From: Microbacterium rhizomatis
GTDB lineage: Bacteria; Actinomycetota; Actinomycetes; Actinomycetales; Microbacteriaceae
Length of the DNA: 64,000 nt
Direction of reading: 5' to 3'
Assembly: GCF_008710745.1 (NCBI RefSeq)
Contig: NZ_VYSA01000003.1
Location: 248,001-312,000, forward strand
Shown here in pieces: positions 1-7,605 of this stretch. The stretch's first letter is position 1. Every line of letters starts with the position of its first letter. The position numbers and the translations under genes are program-made. The notes under the pieces are model-generated. The model had not been told where the DNA came from, searched no databases, and saw only the letters and a list, made by a program, of their open reading frames with translations.

Positions 1-3000
1 ACGGCACCGACGAGACGCTGCCCGAATACTCCGACCGCCTCTTCGACCTGCGCGACCGCTTCGCGGGCATCGACGACGTGCCCGTGATCGCCGACCTCCG
101 TGAAGCCGGCAGCGTCGGGATCGCGGGGGCGAGAGGGCAGGCGGATGCCGCGGCCCGCGCCATGCTGATGCAGCTCGTGACCACGCATTCGCCCGCCGAG
201 CTCGTGGTCGCCGCGTTCACCTCGCCCGCATCGCGGCCCGCATGGTCGTGGCTCGAGTGGCTGCCGCACGCGAGCTCGCCGCACACGCCGCTGGAAGGCT
301 CGCACCTCGCGGCCAACCCCGGCACGGGCGCCGCGCTGCTCTCACGGCTGGAGGGCCTCGTCGAGTCGCGCCAGGCCGAGCGCGAGGGCAACGTCACGGA
401 CGGCGGCCCCCGCGGACCGATCGAGACGAACGCCGAGGCCGCCCCCGCGCCCGCGCGCACGCCCGTCGTGATCGTGCTCGTCGAAGACGACGCCACCGTC
501 GATCGGGCACGGCTCACGCGCCTCGCCGAGCGCGGGCCCGACGTGAGTGTGCATCTGGTCTGGGTGGCCCCGTCGCAGGGCGCGATCCCCGCCGCGTGCC
601 GCACGTTCCTGCTCGTCGACGGCGTCGCCGAGGGCACGGCCGCAGGCATCGTCCGCCGCGGGCTCGTCACCACGCCCGTGCGCGTCGAGCTTCTCGACGA
701 GGGCTCGGCGACCGCCTGGGCACGCGTGCTGTCGCCGACGGTGGATGCCGGAGCCCCCGTCGAAGATGAGTCCGACCTTCCCCGCAGCGTCTCCTATGTC
801 GACCTCTCGGGCACCGACCTCGGCGCCGACCCGGGGGTCATCGTCGACCGCTGGCACGAGAACGACTCGATCACACCTCGCGACGGACGCGCCCCGCGGC
901 GGCGCGCGCGGGAGGGCAACCTCCGCGCCCTCGTCGGGTATGCCGGCTCAGGCTCGTTCCACCTCGATCTGCGCGCGCAGGGGCCGCACGCGCTCGTGGG
1001 CGGCACGACCGGCGCGGGCAAGTCCGAGTTCCTGCAGTCGTGGGTGCTGGGAATGGCCTCGGCGCACAGCCCCGACCGGGTGACGTTCCTGTTCGTCGAC
1101 TACAAGGGCGGCTCGGCGTTCGCGGACTGCGTCGACCTGCCGCACACCGTCGGCCTCGTCACCGACCTCTCGCCGCACCTCGTGCGCCGTGCGCTCACGT
1201 CGCTCCGCGCCGAGCTGCGCTACCGCGAGCATCTGCTCAACCGCAAGAAGGCGAAAGACCTCGTCTCGCTCGAGCGCACGGGCGATCCCGAGACGCCGCC
1301 GAGCCTCATCATCGTGGTCGACGAGTTCGCCGCGCTCGTGCAGGAGGTGCCCGAGTTCGTGGACGGAGTGGTCGACGTCGCGCAGCGCGGCCGCTCGCTC
1401 GGGCTGCACCTCATCCTCGCGACGCAGCGCCCCGCCGGCGTGATCAAAGACAACCTGCGCGCCAACACGAACCTCCGCGTCGCCCTCCGCATGGCCGACG
1501 CCGAGGATTCCAGCGACATCCTCGGCGACCAGATGGCCGCCCACTTCGACCCGTCGATCCCCGGCCGCGGAGCCGCCAAGACCGGCCCGGGGCGGATCGT
1601 CCCGTTCCAGACCGGCTACGTCGGCGGCTGGTCGAGCGGTGAGAAGCCGCGTCCGCAGATCGACATCCACGAGCTCGATTTCGGCGCCCGGGCCACGTGG
1701 GAGCTGCCCGACGAAGCGATCGTCGAGGTCGCCGACCCCGGCCCCACCGACATCGCGCGCATCGTCCGCTCGGTGCGGTCCGCCGCATCCGAACTCTCGA
1801 TCCCGGCCCCCCGCCGCCCGTGGCTCGACGAGCTGGCCGTCACGTACGACCTCGCCAGGCTGCCCAGCCCTCGTACCGATGAACGGCTGCTGCTCGGCGT
1901 GCTGGACGACCCCACCACCCAGTCGCAGCCGACCGCGTTCTACGAGCCGGATCGCGACGGCAACATCGCTCTGTTCGGCACCGGCGGCTCGGGCAAGAGC
2001 ACGGCCCTGCGCTCGATCGCCGTCTCGGCGGCGATCACTCCGCGCGGCGGTCCGGTGCAGGTCTACGGCCTCGACTTCGGCGCCGGAGGCCTTCGGATGC
2101 TCGAGACCCTCCCGCACGTGGGTGCGATCATCGCCGGCGACGATCAGGAGCGCGTGACGCGCCTGCTCCGGATGCTGCGCGACATCGTCGACGAGCGCTC
2201 GGTGCGCTACGGCGAAGTGCGGGCGGGCACGATCGCCGAGTACCGGCGGCAGGCGAATCGCCCCGGCGAACCCCGGATCCTCGTGCTGATCGACGGGCTC
2301 GGCGCGTTCCGCGAGGCCTACGAGTTCGCCGCGGGCAGCGCCGGGTGGTTCACGATCTTCTCGCAGCTCGCAGTGGACGGCCGGCAGGTCGGGGTGCACT
2401 TCGTGATGTCGGGGGATCGGCCCAACTCCCTGCCGACCTCGATCGCCTCGACCGTGCAGAAGCGGTTCGTGCTGCGCCTCGCCACCGACGACGACTACCT
2501 GCTGCTGGGCGCGCCGAGAGACGTGCTGGATGCGGCATCCCCTCCTGGGCGAGGGATGATCGACGGCGACGAGCTGCAGTTCGCCGTGCTCGGGGGCAGC
2601 GCGAACATGGCGGTGCAGTCGCGCGAGCTGGAGCGCCTCGGCGAATCGATGCGCCGCAACGGCATCCCGCAGGCGCCCGCGGTGGGCCGGCTTCCCGAGT
2701 CCGTGCCGCTCGCCGACCTGCCCGTCCGCACCGCGGGGGGCGAGCCGGTCATCGGCCTGGCTGACCTCGACCTCGGGCCGCTGGGCATCGACCCGAAGGG
2801 CGCGTTCCTGCTCGCCGGGCCCCCCGGCAGCGGGCGGACGACCGCTCTCGCGACGATCGGCCGCGCCGTGCGCCGTGCTTCCCCGCAGCAGCCGGTCGTG
2901 CACCTGGCGCCGCGCCGGACGACTCTCGGGCTCGCGTCCGAGTCGCGCTTCGCCGCCGACGACCCGGCGACCGTGGCGGCGCTCGCGGAGAGCGTCGCCA

Positions 3001-3350
3001 CCGCGATCGAGGGCGGGATGCTCATGCGCCCGGCGATCCTGATCGAGCACGTCACCGAGTTCACCGGGACGGAGGCCGAAGCATCCCTCGACCGCCTCAT
3101 CCGCGTCGCGGTGCGCGCCGACGGCTTCGTGGTCGGGGAGGCGGAGTCCTCGACCTGGGGGCAGGCGTGGATGCTCGCCCAGCCGTTCAAGGCCGCACGT
3201 CGCGGGCTCGTGCTGGCGCCGAGCGACATCGACGGCGAGGCGCTGTTCGGCACCTCCCTGGGTCGCGTGCGGCGGTCGGACTTCCCACCCGGGCGCGGGT
3301 TCGTGATCCACCAGGGCCGTGTCGCCCGCCTCCAGGTATCCACCCCCTGA
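1..3350 (+). CDS. eccC: EccC/EssC-type type VII secretion ATPase (5' truncated)
   Basis: Motor ATPase of an Esx/type VII secretion system; it acts at the cytoplasmic membrane and recognises WXG100 substrates. The reading frame is open from base 3 through the left edge, so the N-terminus (usually transmembrane, sometimes FHA) lies outside. Three FtsK/SpoIIIE-type modules are visible: first Walker A GGTTGAGKSE near 1000-1029 with Walker B IIVVDEFAAL near 1310-1338, second P-loop GTGGSGKST near 1978-2004, third GPPGSGRTT near 2818-2844. The third P-loop has Arg in place of Lys, a degeneration often seen in distal EccC domains. The WXG100 gene downstream supports the assignment. Other esx membrane genes are not in the window. 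Confidence 0.93.
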   Translation, partial: GTDETLPEYSDRLFDLRDRFAGIDDVPVIADLREAGSVGIAGARGQADAAARAMLMQLVTTHSPAELVVAAFTSPASRPAWSWLEWLPHASSPHTPLEGSHLAANPGTGAALLSRLEGLVESRQAEREGNVTDGGPRGPIETNAEAAPAPARTPVVIVLVEDDATVDRARLTRLAERGPDVSVHLVWVAPSQGAIPAACRTFLLVDGVAEGTAAGIVRRGLVTTPVRVELLDEGSATAWARVLSPTVDAGAPVEDESDLPRSVSYVDLSGTDLGADPGVIVDRWHENDSITPRDGRAPRRRAREGNLRALVGYAGSGSFHLDLRAQGPHALVGGTTGAGKSEFLQSWVLGMASAHSPDRVTFLFVDYKGGSAFADCVDLPHTVGLVTDLSPHLVRRALTSLRAELRYREHLLNRKKAKDLVSLERTGDPETPPSLIIVVDEFAALVQEVPEFVDGVVDVAQRGRSLGLHLILATQRPAGVIKDNLRANTNLRVALRMADAEDSSDILGDQMAAHFDPSIPGRGAAKTGPGRIVPFQTGYVGGWSSGEKPRPQIDIHELDFGARATWELPDEAIVEVADPGPTDIARIVRSVRSAASELSIPAPRRPWLDELAVTYDLARLPSPRTDERLLLGVLDDPTTQSQPTAFYEPDRDGNIALFGTGGSGKSTALRSIAVSAAITPRGGPVQVYGLDFGAGGLRMLETLPHVGAIIAGDDQERVTRLLRMLRDIVDERSVRYGEVRAGTIAEYRRQANRPGEPRILVLIDGLGAFREAYEFAAGSAGWFTIFSQLAVDGRQVGVHFVMSGDRPNSLPTSIASTVQKRFVLRLATDDDYLLLGAPRDVLDAASPPGRGMIDGDELQFAVLGGSANMAVQSRELERLGESMRRNGIPQAPAVGRLPESVPLADLPVRTAGGEPVIGLADLDLGPLGIDPKGAFLLAGPPGSGRTTALATIGRAVRRASPQQPVVHLAPRRTTLGLASESRFAADDPATVAALAESVATAIEGGMLMRPAILIEHVTEFTGTEAEASLDRLIRVAVRADGFVVGEAESSTWGQAWMLAQPFKAARRGLVLAPSDIDGEALFGTSLGRVRRSDFPPGRGFVIHQGRVARLQVSTP

Positions 3351-3637
3351 CCCCCCCCGCCCCCCCACCCCCCGCCGAGCCTGCCGTGTCGTGTCGACCC
3401 CGCCGGTCGTGTCGGGCAGCAACCGGCCGGTTCGACACGACACGGCAGGCTCGGGGGAGGTGAGGGGGGCGGGAGAGGGAGAGGGGGTGGGGATTTGTCC
3501 CCATCGACGGTGCGTCGCCTGTCGCGTTAGCGTCGAGGTACACGAGAGGCAGGCCTCTCACGGGGACTTCCCGGAGATCCGGGTCACGTCATCACAACAG
3601 CGCCGGCCGGAAGAGCCGTCCAACGAAGGAGAAAACA
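3351..3637. other. Intergenic region before the WXG100 gene
   Basis: This 287-bp gap holds a C-rich stretch after the eccC stop, the palindrome at 3376-3453, a purine-rich run (about 3454-3490), a short TGGGGA/TCCCCA hairpin near 3488-3503, and a canonical Shine-Dalgarno (GAAGGAG) just before the WXG100 ATG. The strong ribosome site contrasts with the weak or absent sites elsewhere and fits an abundant secreted protein. No -10 hexamer stands out clearly. Confidence 0.5.
3376..3453. repeat. Long palindromic element, copy 1 (22-bp perfect arms)
   Basis: Left arm 3376-3397 (core GCCTGCCGTGTCGTGTCGA) is the exact reverse complement of right arm 3432-3453; the 34-nt loop contains a nested GCCGGT/ACCGGC pair. 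A related element lies at 11497-11575. It sits between the secretion ATPase gene and the WXG100 gene. It could act as a terminator or be a REP/MITE-like dispersed element. There is no T tract after either arm. Confidence 0.85.
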
Positions 3638-3907
3638 ATGGCCGTATGGGGTCTCGATGTCCAGCAGGTCCGTCAGCTCTCGTCGCAGCTGAACAGCAAG
3701 GCGAGCGACATCCAGGGCATCCTTTCGCAGCTCACCTCGGCGCTCGCGTCGACGCAGTGGACCGGCCCCGACGCCGAGCAGTTCCGCAGCGACTGGTCGG
3801 GCCAGCACACCGCTTCGCTGAAGAATGTCATCGCCGCGCTGCAGGATGCCTCGCAGAAGGCGTCGTCGAACGCGTCGGCGCAGGAGAGCACGTCCTCGTC
3901 GCTCTAG
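3638..3907 (+). CDS. WXG100 family secreted protein (EsxA/EsxB-like)
   Basis: An 89-residue helical-hairpin protein of the WXG100 family, the typical small substrate of type VII secretion. The turn motif W-T-G is at residues 41-43, between two predicted amphipathic helices, and the length matches the family. The ATG is preceded by GAAGGAG, an excellent ribosome binding site. The gene follows the EccC-like ATPase and precedes a protein whose first 90 residues look like a paralogue of it with WTG at the same position. Only one small WXG100 gene is visible, so it may form homodimers or pair with the domain encoded downstream. Confidence 0.92.
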   Translation: MAVWGLDVQQVRQLSSQLNSKASDIQGILSQLTSALASTQWTGPDAEQFRSDWSGQHTASLKNVIAALQDASQKASSNASAQESTSSSL

Positions 3908-3919
3908 GCGCTCGCAAAC

Positions 3920-3992
3920 CCGCGAGACCGCAACCGAGCGCCGAGACGGCGGGTGATAACCGCTGTCTGGCCCTCCCGTTGCGGTCTCGCGG
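3920..3992. repeat. Inverted repeat with 15-bp perfect arms
   Basis: Arms CCGCGAGACCGCAAC (3920-3934) and GTTGCGGTCTCGCGG (3978-3992) are perfectly complementary around a 43-nt loop. The element fills most of the gap between the WXG100 gene and the WXG-hydrolase gene. Its sequence differs from the palindrome at 3376-3453. It may attenuate transcription or protect the abundant upstream mRNA. Confidence 0.75.
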
Positions 3993-4037
3993 TATGAGAG
4001 CGGGCAGGACAGGACGAGTCGGGGGAAGGGACGAACG

Positions 4038-5285
4038 GTGAGTGTCTACGGAGCGGATGTCGCGGAGCTGCGCGCGACGGCGGCCGAGCTCGATCGCTCC
4101 GCCGACCGCCTGGGCAGCACGCGCACCGAGCTGACCGCGCAGCTCGCCCGGACCCCGTGGACGGGACAGGATGCCGCATCCTTCCGCTCCGCATGGAACT
4201 CGTCGCATGCACCGCGGCTGAACGCGGCGGCCGACCGCCTCCGCGAAGCGGCGGCGGTCCTCCGCCGCAACGCCGATGCCCAGGAGACGACGAGCGCGGC
4301 GGCCGGAGGGTCGACGTCGAGCCCGGGCGCGCCCGGCGCGAGCGCACCCGCCGGGTCACCGGCATCCGATTCACCCGATGACGTACGCGACTGGTGGACG
4401 GGGCTCAGCGACCAGCAGCGGCAGGACCTCTTGACGAGCTATCCGCTCCGCTACGGCAACCTCGACGGGATCCCCATCGAGGACCGCGTCGAGGCCAACC
4501 GGCTCACCGCCGAGGATCGACTCAGCCAGTCCGGACTCTCGGACGCGGAGCGGGCGTACCTCGAGGCCGTCGTGCGCGGCGACCGCAACCTTGCGCTGTA
4601 CGACCCGGCCGGTGAGCGCCTGGTCGAGATGATCGGCACGTTCGGCCCCCAGACCACCGATGTGCTCACGTATGTGCCCGGCACCGGCACGAACATGGAC
4701 AGCTTCTACGGCGGCGGCGCCCAGACTGTCGCGACCTACCTCACCGACCGCGACAAGAGCGGGGGCACCGTGTCGTTCGTCTACAAGGACGGACCCTGGG
4801 CCGACTGGACGTTCTTCGGCGAGCACGGCACCGCGAACGAAGGCTACGTGCTGAACGCGGGCCAGGGCCTCGCCGAGTTCACGACGGCTGTGCAGTCGGA
4901 CCCGGCGCTCGGCGGGGACGTCTCGTTCTCGGCGGCCGGGCACAGCGCGGGCATCAGCTACGTGTCGGCGTCGGAGGTCGCGGGCGCGCACTACGACCAC
5001 GTCCTCTCGCTGGCGGGCTCGTGGCTCGCGCCGGGCTGGCAGGCGAACCCCGGCACCGACTACCAGCACTACCAGTACGGCGTCGACGCACTGAACTACC
5101 TCACGCCCGTGAAGAACATGCCGATCGAGAACGACGTGTTCTCGCAGCACGTCTATGCCCCCGACACATTCGAGATCCTCGGTGTGACGTTCCAGAATGA
5201 GGGACAGAACCACACGCACATCGCCGAGGGACCGACCACCAACCAGAATGCGCTGAACGACATGTACAAGGACCTGCACCGATGA
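4038..5285 (+). CDS. WXG100-like domain fused to an alpha/beta hydrolase (candidate type VII secreted effector)
   Basis: 415 residues. Residues 1-90 form a WXG100-like helical hairpin with WTG at 41-43, as in the preceding gene. A Ser/Gly/Ala-rich linker spans about 91-115, followed by a hydrolase domain with nucleophile elbow G-H-S-A-G (Ser303) and a candidate catalytic His in N-H-T-H-I near the C-terminus. The domain resembles the DUF1023-type alpha/beta hydrolases common in actinobacteria. The GTG start (ORF position 4038) follows a GGGAAGGGA purine run. The stop overlaps a lipoprotein gene by 4 bp. The architecture suggests a protein exported by the adjacent system and active on lipid or ester substrates; the substrate is unknown. 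Confidence 0.85.
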   Translation: MSVYGADVAELRATAAELDRSADRLGSTRTELTAQLARTPWTGQDAASFRSAWNSSHAPRLNAAADRLREAAAVLRRNADAQETTSAAAGGSTSSPGAPGASAPAGSPASDSPDDVRDWWTGLSDQQRQDLLTSYPLRYGNLDGIPIEDRVEANRLTAEDRLSQSGLSDAERAYLEAVVRGDRNLALYDPAGERLVEMIGTFGPQTTDVLTYVPGTGTNMDSFYGGGAQTVATYLTDRDKSGGTVSFVYKDGPWADWTFFGEHGTANEGYVLNAGQGLAEFTTAVQSDPALGGDVSFSAAGHSAGISYVSASEVAGAHYDHVLSLAGSWLAPGWQANPGTDYQHYQYGVDALNYLTPVKNMPIENDVFSQHVYAPDTFEILGVTFQNEGQNHTHIAEGPTTNQNALNDMYKDLHR

Positions 5286-5788
5286 CCCGGCGATGGGCGA
5301 TGGCGCTCGTGCTCCTGCTCGCCGCTCCCCTCAGCGCCTGCGCCACGACACCCCAGGAGGCACCCGTGACCCTCACCCTCGAAGACGCCAAGGCCGACGT
5401 CCGTGCCGCCGAGGACGAAGTGATCGCCCTCATCCCTTCGGGCGTCGTCACCGAGACGCTGCCGCGCACCGAGACCTCGCGGACGCTGTTCGCGTGCGAC
5501 GGGCCGGACACGTACTACTGGCCGGGCGGCGCCCAGCTGCAGATCGACCCCTCCACCGACAGCGGCGCCGTGATCGGCGCGATCGGCGATGCGTGGTCGG
5601 CGAAGGACGGGTGGAAGGTCACGTGGGTCGAGCGGGGCGAGAAGGACGGCGTCTACCACCTCGACATGCTGCGCGACGACGGGCTGCACCTCGCGGTGAT
5701 GAACCTCGAGGGCAACACCCTCCTCGACATCAGCTCGTTCTCGCCGTGCTTCGGCCTGGATGACTACGACCCGAACCGCTCCTACTGA
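5282..5788 (+). CDS. Secreted lipoprotein, possible immunity protein for the hydrolase
   Basis: 168 residues. The N-terminus has a twin-Arg-containing basic region, a hydrophobic stretch and lipobox L-S-A-C with Cys20 as the lipidation site, so the mature protein would be anchored on the outer face of the membrane. The start overlaps the stop of the WXG-hydrolase gene (ATGA), implying translational coupling. The mature part has no domain I can name; it contains two Cys besides Cys20. An extracytoplasmic lipoprotein coupled to a secreted lipase-like protein is the arrangement expected of an immunity partner or a chaperone, but this is inference from position only. Confidence 0.8.
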   Translation: MTRRWAMALVLLLAAPLSACATTPQEAPVTLTLEDAKADVRAAEDEVIALIPSGVVTETLPRTETSRTLFACDGPDTYYWPGGAQLQIDPSTDSGAVIGAIGDAWSAKDGWKVTWVERGEKDGVYHLDMLRDDGLHLAVMNLEGNTLLDISSFSPCFGLDDYDPNRSY

Positions 5789-5809
5789 CCCGGACTCAGC
5801 CCGGCGGGT

Positions 5810-6970
5810 TCAGCCGAGCGGCAGGTAAGGGTAGACGGGCGACCGCCGCTGGAATTCCAGGATCGCCTCATTGCGGATCCGGCCTTCCGCGATCTCGATC
5901 GCTCGCGTGATCGTGTCGGATTCGGCCCACGCCGCGGGACCCTCCATCACCGTCCGCAGGAACGGCATGAGCGCGTCGCTGATCTCCCATGTGGCCGAGT
6001 TCCACAGCACCGAGGGGCTGTGGTCGACCGCGTAGTAGTTGGTCGACTCGCCGACGGTGATCATGGGCTCGGCGAACGTCGTCGGGCGCGCCCACTCGAA
6101 TCCCATGCCCTCGTCGATCGACACGTCGACGATGAGGCTGCCCGGCCGGAAGGCCGCGAGGTCTTCCGTGCGCAGGTACGTCAGGGGCGCGTTCGGGTCT
6201 TGCAGCGTGCAGTTCACCACGATGTCGTGGCTCGCCAGGAACGGCGCGAGCGGCACCTGTCCGTCTTCGGTGTTGACCGTGCTGTCGAACGGCGCATCCG
6301 GATTGTGCTCGAACTGGATGATGTCGATCGACGGGATCGGAGAACCCACCGCCGCCACATCGCGGTTCGTCAGCACGCGCACGTCGTGGATGCCGTGGGC
6401 ATTCAGCAGTGTGACGGCTCCGCGCGCGGTCGCTCCGAACCCGATCACGACCGCGTTCAGACGCCGGCCGTAGTCTCCGGTCGAGCCGCAGAGCTGGAGG
6501 GCGTGCAGCACCGAGCAGTAGCCGGCGATCTCGTTGTTCTTGTGGAAGACGTGCAGCCCGAACCCGCCGTCGCTCTTCCAGTGGTTCATCGCCTCCCATG
6601 CGATGAGGGTGAGGCCCTTGTCGACCGCGTGCTGCGTCAGCTCGCGGTCCTGCACGCAGTGCGGCCATCCCCACAGCACCTGACCATCGCGCAGGTCGGC
6701 GAGGTCGGAGGCGAGCGGCTTGGGGAGCGTGATGATGTCGGCCTCGGCGATGATCTGCGCCCGCGAGGCGATCGCGCCCACGAGCGGAGCCAGCTGCGCG
6801 TCGGGAACACCGAACCTGGCCCCGTAGCCGGTCTCGAGCATCATCGCGGCGCGCAGGTCCTCGTCGATGCGGTCGAAGTGCGCCGGGTGGATCGGCAGAC
6901 GCTTCTCGTCGGGCTTGCGGGAGGTCGCCATCACGCCGAGGCGCAGGAGCGGGGGTGCGGTCGGTGACAT
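5810..6970 (-). CDS. Alanine dehydrogenase/PNT-family enzyme, N5-(carboxyethyl)ornithine synthase-like
   Basis: 386 residues. The N-terminal half carries the alanine dehydrogenase/PNT N-domain signature (R-K-x-x-E-K-R near residues 18-24, ETGYG near 47) and the C-terminal half a Rossmann NAD(P) site with G-F-G-A-T-A-R-G near residue 182. Relatives include alanine dehydrogenase, saccharopine dehydrogenase and N5-(carboxyethyl)ornithine synthase; overall sequence looks closest to the last, which joins pyruvate reductively to the ornithine side-chain amine. The ATG has GGAGC upstream. It is not in an obvious operon, and its substrate cannot be fixed from sequence. Confidence 0.75.
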   Translation of the reverse strand: MSPTAPPLLRLGVMATSRKPDEKRLPIHPAHFDRIDEDLRAAMMLETGYGARFGVPDAQLAPLVGAIASRAQIIAEADIITLPKPLASDLADLRDGQVLWGWPHCVQDRELTQHAVDKGLTLIAWEAMNHWKSDGGFGLHVFHKNNEIAGYCSVLHALQLCGSTGDYGRRLNAVVIGFGATARGAVTLLNAHGIHDVRVLTNRDVAAVGSPIPSIDIIQFEHNPDAPFDSTVNTEDGQVPLAPFLASHDIVVNCTLQDPNAPLTYLRTEDLAAFRPGSLIVDVSIDEGMGFEWARPTTFAEPMITVGESTNYYAVDHSPSVLWNSATWEISDALMPFLRTVMEGPAAWAESDTITRAIEIAEGRIRNEAILEFQRRSPVYPYLPLG

Positions 6971-7062
6971 CGGAGCTCCGCTCTGAGGGTGGATGCAGCA
7001 TCCGCCCTCTTTCGAAGGCCCGCCCTTCTGTGAAGGCTACGCCACGCGCGGTTCCCGCGCGG

Positions 7063-7545
7063 TCAGCGGCCGGCGTCGAACAGGTGCCGGCCGCCGTGAC
7101 CGAGCACCTTGACGACCACGCCGTTGCGGTGCAGCTCGGCGACCGTGCGGGTCTCTTCGTCGATGTCGCGGCCGAGCGCGTGGACGCTCGTCACCACCAG
7201 CACATCGCCGTTTCGGAGGGTGCTGATGAGGCGGGTGAGGCGCTCCTCCCACGACTCGAGCGTCTCGGGAGCGGGATGCCGGAACCCCTCGATCGGCACG
7301 CCGAACCGTGTCAGCTCATCGCGCTGGGCCTTGATCGACGGCATGTCGTCGCGGGCCACGACCAAACCCACGAGCCGCGACCCGGCCGGGCGGGCGACCC
7401 ACCAGTCTCGGTCGCGCTGGAGTTCCGTGAAGCACTTCGGGCAGTCAGCGGCATCGTGGGGGAGATGGATCGGGCTCGTGTCGGCCGAGTCGATCGCTCG
7501 CGAACGCCGGAGGGCGGCATCCGTCATTTCCGTCGCCTCGCCCAT
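7063..7545 (-). CDS. Degenerate serine-recombinase catalytic domain without DNA-binding domain
   Basis: 160 residues. The C-terminal 110 residues follow the resolvase/invertase fold: the LVGLVVARDDMPSIKAQRDEL stretch aligns with the usual Y-x-R-V-S-T...Q-R-D-x-L region and GDVLVVTSVHALGRD with the usual G-D-x-L-V-V-x-x-L-D-R-L-G-R. The nucleophile Ser of R-V-S is absent and only one Arg of the D-R-L-G-R motif remains. There is no helix-turn-helix after the catalytic fold. It is therefore unlikely to recombine DNA and may be a domesticated binding or regulatory protein. A clear GGAGGA ribosome site precedes the ATG, and there are no mobile-element neighbours. Confidence 0.7.
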   Translation of the reverse strand: MGEATEMTDAALRRSRAIDSADTSPIHLPHDAADCPKCFTELQRDRDWWVARPAGSRLVGLVVARDDMPSIKAQRDELTRFGVPIEGFRHPAPETLESWEERLTRLISTLRNGDVLVVTSVHALGRDIDEETRTVAELHRNGVVVKVLGHGGRHLFDAGR

Positions 7546-7605
7546 CGATCCTCCTCGCTCCCTCTTATTGTGCCCTGCCCTGCCGACGCGCCGCGACGGC
7601 GGAGG

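Noticed and set aside
948..3443. Long antisense frame (831 codons) opposite the EccC-like gene
   Set aside because: It is Arg/Gly/His/Asp-rich without domains, and lies opposite a gene with three clear ATPase modules. High GC makes long spurious frames common.
7063..7545. Evidence of an integrated mobile element around the recombinase-like gene
   Set aside because: No terminal repeats, att-like duplications, transposase or tRNA nearby; flanking genes are housekeeping types.
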